Virus record (IMG/VR): IMGVR_UViG_3300031841_000238
Location: 1-34,443 of that record
From: a virus
Reading direction: 5' to 3' (one strand)
DNA length: 34,443 nucleotides
Shown here piece after piece: positions 14,534-21,756 of the stretch. The notes under the pieces were generated by a model. That model did no database searches and was not told the origin of the DNA. It worked only from the letters and a program-made list of their open reading frames with translations. Position 1 is the first letter of the stretch, and each line of letters begins with the position of its first letter. The translations under genes and the position numbers were made by a program.

Positions 14534-15652
14534 TTAAGCTACTGCTTGAATTTTACAATGGTATGAAGGAGGACCAAATTCAAATCCCATCTCCATATAT
14601 ATTGCTTTACCAATTCTAGCGTTTGCATCTTGGTCTAGGTCACGAACAAACACAGTTCCATATCCTGGGATATTTGTGAATACTGGTTGTATGTAAGCTA
14701 GGTCTAAGATGAAAGCAGTTCCTGTTGGCATGATGTCAGGGTCAATAACCATAAGTCCGATTGAACCGAATGGTGTAATGACTGTATCAATGTCAATTCC
14801 TGCAACATTTCTATCTCTAGGAATGATTGCACCTGCTATATCAACTGTTCCTTTAACAAGTTCATTGTTAAGGTCTAGTAATTGTTGTGGGCTAACACAA
14901 AGTACAGGTTGTTTCATTGGTGCATGGTTGTCATACATCCTCTTTAACGCACCTGAAATAGTTGCGAAACTGATAACTTGTGCAGAACCAGTTCCATCAC
15001 CTGATGTGTCGTTGTAGTAGCAGTTACCACCGAGTGGGTTTACTGCTGCAGAGTTGTCAGCGTTCTTGTTTAATGTAATCCATACATCAAGACCATACAT
15101 TTCTCTTGTTCCTGACCCAGGGGTGACATTAGCACCATCTGAGAAAGAACCATTGAATGCGAACCACTCAACTTCTCTTGCTACTTTTTCCATAGCTTTT
15201 TCAAGCTGTAATGCAAATTCATCATTTACTGGGTTACCACCAAATAATCCTAATTTATCTGCTGCTGTTACTGTTCCATCTCCATCAGATGAATTAGCAA
15301 TATTAGCTGACAAGTCAAAAGGATTTTGGTTACCTGTAGATGCTAAAGCTGTGTAGGTCATTTGTACACCTTTATGGAAAATCTGAGTTACATAAGTATA
15401 TGCAGCTCTATCTCTTCCAAGATATTCTGTAGGTGTAGAACCTTCTTGTCCTTTGGTTGGTTCTCCTGAAATGGTTGCATTATCTTCTACTTGGACTTGC
15501 CAAAATGTAGAGTTTAATACTTTGCCACCATTCAAACCACCAACTGCTGACAGTAAAGGTGTTCTTTGACCACCAACTTTAAACAACTCACCAGTAAAGT
15601 TATTGATGTTTTGTGCATAAATCGTATTGTTAGTTAACGAAATATTTGCCAT
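14534..15652 (-). CDS. Major capsid protein, HK97-fold (DUF5309/SU10-like)
   Basis: A 372-residue protein. The N-terminus (RTPLLSAVGGLNGGKV, 29-44) followed by STFWQVQVEDNA matches the DUF5309/SU10 major-head-protein type, with a spine-helix-like region near residues 160-185 (FALQLEKAMEKVAREVEWF) and late strands DTVITPFGSIGLMVID and FVRDLDQDANARIGKAIYME. Length fits the family. It has a GGAGAAG Shine-Dalgarno, follows the acidic scaffold-like gene, and is followed by a strong terminator, all as expected for a major capsid gene. No N-terminal pre-domain long enough to act as an internal scaffold is present, consistent with a separate scaffold protein. Confidence 0.82.
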   Translation of the reverse strand: MANISLTNNTIYAQNINNFTGELFKVGGQRTPLLSAVGGLNGGKVLNSTFWQVQVEDNATISGEPTKGQEGSTPTEYLGRDRAAYTYVTQIFHKGVQMTYTALASTGNQNPFDLSANIANSSDGDGTVTAADKLGLFGGNPVNDEFALQLEKAMEKVAREVEWFAFNGSFSDGANVTPGSGTREMYGLDVWITLNKNADNSAAVNPLGGNCYYNDTSGDGTGSAQVISFATISGALKRMYDNHAPMKQPVLCVSPQQLLDLNNELVKGTVDIAGAIIPRDRNVAGIDIDTVITPFGSIGLMVIDPDIMPTGTAFILDLAYIQPVFTNIPGYGTVFVRDLDQDANARIGKAIYMEMGFEFGPPSYHCKIQAVA

Positions 15653-15707
15653 TTTTTACTTCTCCTATAAGTTAATTGTCTAAATTGTTTGAAGAAGTTT
15701 AGAAAAT

Positions 15708-16166
15708 CTATTTAGAGTTTTTCTTTGCTTCCTCTATAACAGATAACTTGGCAGCTATTGATTGTCTTGTATTTCCAGTTTTTTCTATCTCACGAACTTG
15801 ACTTATTACATCTGTGTCGTAGGTATCTACAACTGAGTTGGCTTGTATGTTATTTAAGCGTTCTTGACTTTGTTCTGTACTTTGCACAGCTTCTTGTAAT
15901 CTGTCTTGTTGCCCAAATTCAACTCCAAACTCTTGTGATGCGTATGCCTGGATTCCTTCAACAGTCATATCACCTTCGTACATCATCTCTACTGCCTTGC
16001 CGACACCTTTTGTAGTGTCTAACCCTGCCGATTGAAATACTTGTTTTCTTTCTTTAGCTTCAAATTCTGCGATTTTACCTTCGTAGAGGTCAAGTTTTTC
16101 TCTCATCTCTTTCCAGTTCTTATCGCTACTTGTAGCTTCTTCTGAGTTATTAAGCTCTTCTGTCAT
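15708..16166 (-). CDS. Capsid scaffolding protein
   Basis: A 152-residue, highly charged protein rich in Glu, Gln and Lys. Residues 15-45 are coiled-coil-like (MREKLDLYEGKIAEFEAKERK), residues ~60-90 carry a helical pattern (VEMMYEGDMTVEGIQAYA), and the C-terminus is basic (EEAKKNSK), as in scaffolds that bind the capsid shell through a basic tail. It lies immediately upstream of the major capsid gene and is the first gene after the 228-bp non-coding region. Assignment rests on composition, size and position. Confidence 0.72.
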   Translation of the reverse strand: MTEELNNSEEATSSDKNWKEMREKLDLYEGKIAEFEAKERKQVFQSAGLDTTKGVGKAVEMMYEGDMTVEGIQAYASQEFGVEFGQQDRLQEAVQSTEQSQERLNNIQANSVVDTYDTDVISQVREIEKTGNTRQSIAAKLSVIEEAKKNSK

Positions 16167-16336
16167 TATTCTATTGTCCTTACTTCACACATTTTTTTTA
16201 CAAGAGGCGTATGAGTTACCTCTGAGTGTTTCCACCCATTTTTATTTACTCTACTGTTTTTATTTGACAGGTCTTGTCAGTAGGCATCAAGACCGATTAC
16301 AAAATCCAGGTCTAGTTTGAATTTCGGACCTAGGTA

Positions 16337-16355
16337 CAAAATAGCTAAAGCTATT
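16337..16355 (-). terminator. Weak AT-rich hairpin, possible terminator of the upstream operon
   Basis: AATAGC and GCTATT (16340-16355) form a 6-bp stem with a 4-base loop, followed on the - strand by TTTGT. It comes about 40 bases after the stop of the 349-residue protein gene. The low GC content makes it weak. It overlaps the candidate -10 box, so it may instead lie at the 5' end of the capsid leader. Confidence 0.3.
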
Positions 16356-16379
16356 ATATCATATAAATAGTAAATGCAA
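16353..16379 (-). promoter_or_regulatory. Candidate promoter for scaffold/capsid transcription
   Basis: On the - strand a consensus -10 box TATAAT (16353-16358) lies 15 bp downstream of TTGCAT (16374-16379), a fair -35 box with a short spacer. It would start transcription near 16346 and give a leader of about 180 bases before the scaffold ATG. Confidence 0.45.
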
Positions 16380-16394
16380 GTTGTTTAAACAAGT

Positions 16395-17444
16395 TTAGGC
16401 TTCTAAAAGACCTGTGACTGCACCTGTTTGTGCTTGTGTTGCACCTAACTGAACTGCACTAGCCGACTCTTGTTGTCTGATAATATTTACAACTTGTCGT
16501 AGTTCTTCTGATTGTCCTAGTTCTGTGCCTTCAATAATGTCTTCAACAGTTGGTACATCTCTACCTTGTGCTAATGCTTGTTGCTGTATAGACCTTACCT
16601 GTTGGAATCCTCTTCTTGCTGCACTAACACTAAGACCTAAATCTTTTAGTTGTTCTGCTACTTCTACAGATATATCTTCACCTGCAAGTAATGCCTCTGC
16701 ACCTATCTGTGCTGTTTCTATTCTCTCTGCAACTATATCTCTTGATGATATTGTTCCAGAAATAATATCTTGACCTATCTGTGGGTCTATTGCAGATACC
16801 AATATCTCTTCATCTGTTAGTACACGATTAAAGTTTCTTAGGTAAAACTCTTTTACTTCTGGTATAGAACCTAATACATTACTTCTTACTGATTCTATTC
16901 TTGCACCTAATTCATCAGGTGATACCACATTTTCTATAAGCTGTGCTTTTCTTTCAGGAGTAAGTATGACATCTGGATTAACATTGATTGCTTCAATCTT
17001 TCTTTTATATCCATCTTCTATCTGTCTATATTCTGCTTCACTGTATTTTACAGTTGCACCATCAGGGTTTAAGTTACCTGCAAATGTTTGTTTATATTCA
17101 GGTGTTTGTCTAACTGCTGCTATAGCTGATGATTCATCTTCACCAAACTTTAGATAGTTTTCTACCCATACATCTAATAAAGGTTTGGATAATAAATTAC
17201 CAAACTTTAATTTACCTTGTTCTGCAATTCTATTTTTTGCTGCATCTGTAAGTTGTGTTGAATCACTTTGAGTTGGAGTGTCTGCTGTGCCTGTGTAGTT
17301 AGAACCACCTAATGTAGTAGATGCTGCTAATGCCTCTTCATAAGACTCTGTATATCCTGCTGTTTGTATAAGCAAGTCTGCTCTTTTTCTATCTACTGTA
17401 AAACCTGTAAGGTCATCTTTTCTAAATAGTTTTACCTGTGCCAT
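16395..17444 (-). CDS. Putative internal/structural virion protein
   Basis: A 349-residue protein of unknown function. Composition is Gln-, Glu- and Ala-rich and largely helical. Recognisable blocks include WVENYLKFGEDESSAIAAVRQ (105-125), LTPERKAQLIENVVSPDELGARI (~160-183), and a C-terminal helical region ending AQTGAVTGLLEA. Serial helices of this kind resemble internal proteins coded beside the large virion proteins of actinophages. The start overlaps the upstream gene's stop (TAATG). It is the last gene before the capsid leader, so its expression unit may end at the AT-rich hairpin. No enzymatic motif. Confidence 0.55.
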   Translation of the reverse strand: MAQVKLFRKDDLTGFTVDRKRADLLIQTAGYTESYEEALAASTTLGGSNYTGTADTPTQSDSTQLTDAAKNRIAEQGKLKFGNLLSKPLLDVWVENYLKFGEDESSAIAAVRQTPEYKQTFAGNLNPDGATVKYSEAEYRQIEDGYKRKIEAINVNPDVILTPERKAQLIENVVSPDELGARIESVRSNVLGSIPEVKEFYLRNFNRVLTDEEILVSAIDPQIGQDIISGTISSRDIVAERIETAQIGAEALLAGEDISVEVAEQLKDLGLSVSAARRGFQQVRSIQQQALAQGRDVPTVEDIIEGTELGQSEELRQVVNIIRQQESASAVQLGATQAQTGAVTGLLEA

Positions 17445-18760
17445 TATGTAGGTACTCCTCTTAATACTCCTGCAGGACTTACACCAAGTGATTGTGCTGC
17501 ATCATCTGTTATGCTGTCTAGTACTTTAGCGTTGTTATTGTTAGCACCATATATCAGTGTTAACTCTGCTGCTTTTGTAGCATCATTAGCATTAAGTATT
17601 TCATAAAACACTGGTGATGTTTCACTCATTCTTTCACCTAGTTTGTTAAATGTAAAGTTTCTCCATGGAGTAGCTATATCTTCGTATGTTAAATTTTCAT
17701 CATAAACACTTGTAGGGAAAATAGTTTTTCTTATTTCTTTAAATCTATTATCTAGCATTAATTGACCAACTTCAGGTGACTCTGCATTTCTATACAACTT
17801 TGCTAACTCTGCTTGTGAACCAGAGTCTAACATACCATACAAAGGTCCTAACCATTTGTATGATGCGTTTTGTACAGTTGCATAACCAGACCTAGTTTGT
17901 GCTAACACACCTTTACCTTCTAGCCAATCGGTAATCTTGCTGTCTATCTTAGGACTTGTACTATCTTCTCCTAATTCTTTTACTTGAAACGCAGCGTAAG
18001 TATCTGAAAACTCTCCTGTAGTTACCATGTCACCGAACCATTGACCAAATGTTTTACCAGTATTTTCATCTATTACTGCATCTACATTAGTTACACCTGC
18101 ATCTCTAAGTGCTTGTGAATAAACTAATCTATTTTCATCTACTAAAACCTTAGCATCAGCAGGTAAGTTTTCATCATCTATACCTCTAGCTTTAGACAAT
18201 ACCAACCAGTCTATAACATCTTGTGTTTGTGTTTCAAACCAATCTGTTGCTGCCCACTCTTCTTGTGTAATATCTCTATCTTCTACTAAACCTTGAATCC
18301 ATAAATTTCTTACTTCTTCATCTGTTTCTAACCAAGGTCTTGCATCAATAGCTGCTTCCATTAAATCCATAAAACCTGTAAAAGGTGAACTACCTTGAAC
18401 TATTACATCTGATGGTAGTTCTGCTAAGGAAACACCAAACAATACAGAGGTTGTCCATACATCATCACTTACTGTTTTTGCAGTAGGTTTTCTTCTACCA
18501 CTATAAAATTGATTTATTTCTTCATCAGTAGTTTCATAACGCATAAAGAAAGGTTGACCTGGTACTTGCCATACAACATACTTTTTACCATCTCTTATCC
18601 ATATTTGTGTATCTTGAAATGTTTGTGGTGGTGGTGTAACAGTTGTAGTAGTAGTTTCTGCTGTAGGGTCAGAGGTAAATGTATAACCCTCTGCAAATCT
18701 TGATGTATCTCCAGGACTAAAATCTTTGGAGTCACCTTCTGAATTGTAATATAATGTCAT
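17444..18760 (-). CDS. Putative virion protein with Thr/Pro-rich linker
   Basis: A 438-residue protein. Residues ~1-32 are polar, then ETTTTTVTPPPQTF (about 35-48) is a Thr/Pro linker like those in the lysozyme and the secreted acidic protein. IWIRDGKKYVVWQVPGQPFF (53-72) begins a compact beta part. The rest is mostly helical, with Trp-rich EEWAATDWFETQTQDVIDWL around residues 175-195. It has an AGGAGA Shine-Dalgarno and lies between the HPr-domain protein and another probable internal protein. No known family is recognised. A structural or ejected-protein role is inferred from position. Confidence 0.55.
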   Translation of the reverse strand: MTLYYNSEGDSKDFSPGDTSRFAEGYTFTSDPTAETTTTTVTPPPQTFQDTQIWIRDGKKYVVWQVPGQPFFMRYETTDEEINQFYSGRRKPTAKTVSDDVWTTSVLFGVSLAELPSDVIVQGSSPFTGFMDLMEAAIDARPWLETDEEVRNLWIQGLVEDRDITQEEWAATDWFETQTQDVIDWLVLSKARGIDDENLPADAKVLVDENRLVYSQALRDAGVTNVDAVIDENTGKTFGQWFGDMVTTGEFSDTYAAFQVKELGEDSTSPKIDSKITDWLEGKGVLAQTRSGYATVQNASYKWLGPLYGMLDSGSQAELAKLYRNAESPEVGQLMLDNRFKEIRKTIFPTSVYDENLTYEDIATPWRNFTFNKLGERMSETSPVFYEILNANDATKAAELTLIYGANNNNAKVLDSITDDAAQSLGVSPAGVLRGVPT

Positions 18761-18763
18761 TTT

Positions 18764-20878
18764 TTATTTCTCCTGTGACATACTAGCAGATTGTTTAAAC
18801 ACACTATCAATTATAGGTTCACTAATCTTCCATGACAATGACCATGTATCACTAATTGCACCCATCTCTTCCCATGTATCTTTACCTATTTGTTTCCAAT
18901 CGTAGTCTATATCTTTTGGTTCTTCACCTTCTATTGTCTTACCACCCATAAATGATGGTATAAAATCTCTTTGACCACCTTGATTTTCTATTGCTTTGTT
19001 ATATGCTTGACCTACATCTACTACTAATATTGCTAATTCATACGCTGTGTATGCAGCTAATGCAGGTAATGATATAGATGATAAACCTAATCTTGGTAAT
19101 ATTTTTGTTAACCCTTGTGTAATTGCAATATCACCTGGGTCAAATGCTTGTGCTACTGCACCTCCTACACCAAATGTTTTACCTACTAATTTTTTAGTAG
19201 TATTAAATAAATTACCAACAAACTCTGGTGCTTGTTTAGCTAATTGTTCAAATCTTTTATATCCACCTTTACCTACTACTTTAGATAAATCTGTTGTTGT
19301 ATCATCTGCAATATCAATAACTTCACCTGCTTGATTTATTGCTTTATTGTTTATATCATCTACTACATTTGTAGGTACTACCTTTACTCCACCTACCTCA
19401 TTTAAATTAATATTTGCATCTATAGGTATGTATATATCTAATGTTTCACCTTTTAATTTTTGTTGTTGCAATAAACCAATCATTTGTACTTCTTTTAAAT
19501 TTCCATCTTGAAGTATTGTTATAGGTATGTTTTGCTTACTAAAAGCACTTACAAGTTCCCCTGCAGGTCTAGCGTGTAGTCCTGCTTCATCTAATACCTC
19601 TATAGTTATAGGTTTATAATTTTCTATATCTAAAGTTTTTACATCATCTACTACATTTGTAGGTGTGTCTATTCCAGTTATATCAATAGTTGGGTCTAGT
19701 GGATTAGAAACAACATTATAAATAGGATTATCAGGTAATACTCTACCCATTTCAAAACCTATCTCATCAGGAAAATTTTCATTCCAAACAGGTTTTGTGA
19801 AAAACTCATTCATTCTATTAGCAACATTATCTGCTGCTATTTCATCAAGTTCTTTACTAGCTTTATCCCATAATATTACATTTGGTCCATCAGGGCTTGT
19901 TTCTTTAAGCACTTCATCAAACCATTCATTTGCATCCTCAAAACCATAAGATACTGCTTTTTCATACATCAAATTATTTTTTTCTATTCCTAATAATTTA
20001 TCGTATATTTTTTGTACATTATTGCTCATTTGAATAGATGGCATGTCACCTGATGAAGTAGCCATTCCAGTGTATTGATAAAACTCTTCATTCAATAACC
20101 TTGAATCTCTGTTTTTTAAATCTAAATATATATTTTGCCCTAGTACAAATTCTTTAGCTTTCTTTGGGAACTCTTGTAAAAACCTTTGGTGCATTTCTTT
20201 TAACTCTTGTATGTTATTTGGTGCAATATATTGTCTTTGAATACCTATATTTCTTTGAACTTCTAAAGTAGGAGGTATTCTATCGTAATCTAGGTCTGCA
20301 TATACATCTGCATTAAATGATGGTCTGTTAAGTTTTTCCAACATGTCTATATAATCTTCACCATAATTAATTAACATTCTCATCTCTATACTTTCAGGCA
20401 TGACATGTCTTATACCAAAGTAAAGTTCTTGTTTATTTATATTTCTTATAACATTGTTGAACATTACATCTATTTTTTCTGCATCTATTGCATTGTCTAA
20501 ATGTTGAGAAAGTTTTCCTTCACTAGTAATTGTTGATAATGTATTCCCTTGTGGAAGTATAGAAGTATTTACTGAAGAACCATCTCCTCCTGCTTTTTTA
20601 TTTAGTTCATACACATCCTTGTGGTACTTTAATAATTTATTTTTTATAAATTCTTCGTTACCTTGTTGTCGCAGAGTTAAAGCATTATTCATTAATTCTT
20701 CTATATCCATGTGGTGATAATCTTTACTTAAAAAAGTTTCTAATGCTCTTTGTCTGTATGATTGTGCAGGGGTTAACTGTTTTAATTCATCTGATACTAA
20801 ATCATCAGTTTGTATTAAACCTTCAAATAGTTCATTGAGTATTCTATCTTTTTCGGAAATAATTTCTTCTATTTCCAT
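18764..20878 (-). CDS. Virion-cluster protein with embedded HPr-like phosphocarrier domain
   Basis: A 704-residue protein. Residues 1-400 are mainly helical and of unknown fold. Residues ~423-500 match the PTS phosphocarrier HPr: ITIEVLDEAGLHARPAGELV (His435 and Arg437 in the active-site motif), a strand IPITILQDG, then IGLLQQQKLKGETLDIYI, the counterpart of the HPr segment after Ser46. Ser46 itself appears replaced by Gln465. The domain is flanked by two PTNVVDD peptides (406-412, 502-508) encoded by perfect 22-bp direct repeats. Residues ~565-625 are glycine/hydrophobic and may insert into membrane (LPALAAYTAYELAILVV). Position between lysozyme and other internal proteins suggests a virion or ejected protein. 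HPr identity is from motif and order, and phosphotransfer activity is untested. Confidence 0.75.
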   Translation of the reverse strand: MEIEEIISEKDRILNELFEGLIQTDDLVSDELKQLTPAQSYRQRALETFLSKDYHHMDIEELMNNALTLRQQGNEEFIKNKLLKYHKDVYELNKKAGGDGSSVNTSILPQGNTLSTITSEGKLSQHLDNAIDAEKIDVMFNNVIRNINKQELYFGIRHVMPESIEMRMLINYGEDYIDMLEKLNRPSFNADVYADLDYDRIPPTLEVQRNIGIQRQYIAPNNIQELKEMHQRFLQEFPKKAKEFVLGQNIYLDLKNRDSRLLNEEFYQYTGMATSSGDMPSIQMSNNVQKIYDKLLGIEKNNLMYEKAVSYGFEDANEWFDEVLKETSPDGPNVILWDKASKELDEIAADNVANRMNEFFTKPVWNENFPDEIGFEMGRVLPDNPIYNVVSNPLDPTIDITGIDTPTNVVDDVKTLDIENYKPITIEVLDEAGLHARPAGELVSAFSKQNIPITILQDGNLKEVQMIGLLQQQKLKGETLDIYIPIDANINLNEVGGVKVVPTNVVDDINNKAINQAGEVIDIADDTTTDLSKVVGKGGYKRFEQLAKQAPEFVGNLFNTTKKLVGKTFGVGGAVAQAFDPGDIAITQGLTKILPRLGLSSISLPALAAYTAYELAILVVDVGQAYNKAIENQGGQRDFIPSFMGGKTIEGEEPKDIDYDWKQIGKDTWEEMGAISDTWSLSWKISEPIIDSVFKQSASMSQEK
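19355..19376 (-). repeat. 22-bp direct repeat, downstream copy, flanking the HPr domain
   Basis: This copy (+ strand ATCATCTACTACATTT at its left end) is identical over 22 bp to 19643-19664. It encodes the second PTNVVDD peptide (residues 502-508). The two copies are 288 bp apart, start to start, an exact 96 codons. Confidence 0.9.
19379..19612 (-). other. HPr-like domain (residues ~423-500 of the 704-residue protein)
   Basis: The codon of the putative phospho-acceptor His435 is CAC, read from + strand GTG at 19574-19576. The HPr fold order (strand, active-site loop with helix A, strand pair, helix B, strand) can be followed through the segment. The final HPr helix is weak or replaced by NLNEVGG. 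Confidence 0.75.
19643..19664 (-). repeat. 22-bp direct repeat, upstream copy, flanking the HPr domain
   Basis: Identical to 19355-19376. It encodes the first PTNVVDD (residues 406-412). Identity ends abruptly on one side and continues on the other only as a short patch after one mismatch (TAAA), so the repeat is specific and not part of a longer duplication. Confidence 0.9.
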
Positions 20879-20880
20879 AG

Positions 20881-20985
20881 TTACTTCTTCAATAATTTAT
20901 CTTTTAATTCTTGAACATCTTCTTTTGTAAAACCATTTCTAGGTGCTTTATCACGATTTTTTTCCAAGTCTTCATATACTCCCAT
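20881..20985 (-). CDS. 34-residue protein between lysozyme and HPr-domain genes
   Basis: A 34-residue frame starting at an ATG that overlaps the lysozyme stop (TAATG), with AGGTGG about eight bases upstream. It begins MGVYEDLEKNRDKAP and ends in a charged helix (FTKEDVQELKDKLLKK). It fills the 106-bp gap between the two large genes, leaving two spacer bases. Short peptides with an FTKEDV-type helix occur in phage structural clusters. Function unknown. Confidence 0.55.
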   Translation of the reverse strand: MGVYEDLEKNRDKAPRNGFTKEDVQELKDKLLKK

Positions 20986-21755
20986 TATCTACCACCTAAT
21001 ATTTTTAGTGCTTCTTCAACAGGGTATTTATTTCTTAAAGCATTCATCTCTGCTCTTTTCATAGATTGTAATCCTGCTAATTGTCTTTGTTTATTAACTT
21101 GTTTCTCCATCATACTTATAGCTAGGTCATAAAACTTACTAGCACTTGGAGGAAAGTCTTGTGGTGGTGTACCAAACATATTTGTTATACCTTCACTTCT
21201 TGATTCTGTATCAATTTCTTCATCTTGTTCTGGCATAGTAGTACTAGTTGTAGATGTAGTAGTACTTGTTGTTGTAGGTTCTTCAGTTACAGGTATTCCT
21301 CTATCTGGGTCTAACGCACCTAATTCAACATTTAATCTATCTATTAGTCCTGGAAAGTTTTTTCTATCTTCTTCTGTTATAGATGTATTCCATATCTTTG
21401 CAACCTCATCTGGATTATCTAATAACAACGCATCATAATATTTCTTACTAGATAATTTACTTGGTCTATTAAATGTACCTATAACCATTACATCAAATTG
21501 TGTTTGATTAAATGTAAGACCATAATTTTTTAGTCTTTGATTTACAATTCTTTCTATTTCCTCTAAATCTTTTTCAAGCAATTCATTTGCTTTTTCTTCA
21601 GTTATGGTGTCACCTAATTGAAATTGTTCTCCACCTGATGTATTACTGTGACCATATCCTATTGATACAGAAGCACCATCTGTGTATGCCTCTAATTTTA
21701 ATTCTTCAAGTTCTTTTATAATTTCTATTGCAGGTATTGTTGCTTCTAATTCCAT
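20985..21755 (-). CDS. GH24 lysozyme (muramidase), probably virion-associated
   Basis: A 256-residue protein. Residues 10-150 match T4-type lysozymes: KELEELKLEAYTDGASVSIG places catalytic Glu17 and Asp26 at T4 spacing (Glu11, Asp20). Ser31 stands where Thr26 would be, and YGH (34-36) follows. The fold continues with LEEIERIVNQRLKNYGLTFNQTQFDVMVIG. It would cleave the MurNAc-GlcNAc bond of peptidoglycan. Residues ~160-178 are a Thr/Ser linker (TTTSTTTSTTSTTMP) leading to a helical C-terminal domain (KFYDLAISMMEKQVNKQRQL...EEALKILGG). Location among internal virion proteins, far from the holin, suggests it acts during DNA entry, though a lysis role is also possible. A strong AAGGAGG Shine-Dalgarno precedes the start. 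Confidence 0.8.
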   Translation of the reverse strand: MELEATIPAIEIIKELEELKLEAYTDGASVSIGYGHSNTSGGEQFQLGDTITEEKANELLEKDLEEIERIVNQRLKNYGLTFNQTQFDVMVIGTFNRPSKLSSKKYYDALLLDNPDEVAKIWNTSITEEDRKNFPGLIDRLNVELGALDPDRGIPVTEEPTTTSTTTSTTSTTMPEQDEEIDTESRSEGITNMFGTPPQDFPPSASKFYDLAISMMEKQVNKQRQLAGLQSMKRAEMNALRNKYPVEEALKILGGR

Positions 21756-21756
21756 A

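Larger units (their letters stand above)
16167..16394 (-). promoter_or_regulatory. Non-coding structured region upstream of the scaffold/capsid genes
   Basis: This is the largest gene-free stretch in the window. No open frame longer than about 15 codons exists here on the - strand. It holds a candidate promoter, several inverted repeats (GGTCTTG 16270-16276 with CAAGACC 16288-16294; AGGTC 16308-16312 with GACCT 16327-16331; TGACA 16265-16269 with TGTCA 16275-16279), the palindrome ACCTAGGT (16328-16335), an AT-rich hairpin (16340-16355) and the palindrome TTGTTTAAACAA (16381-16392). It is locally richer in G+C than its flanks. A long structured 5' leader of the capsid transcript is the simplest reading. 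Confidence 0.55.

Noticed and set aside
16167-16394. Possible tRNA or attachment site in the non-coding region
   Set aside because: No cloverleaf with an acceptor stem and T-loop could be drawn, and no integrase or tRNA fragment is present in the window.
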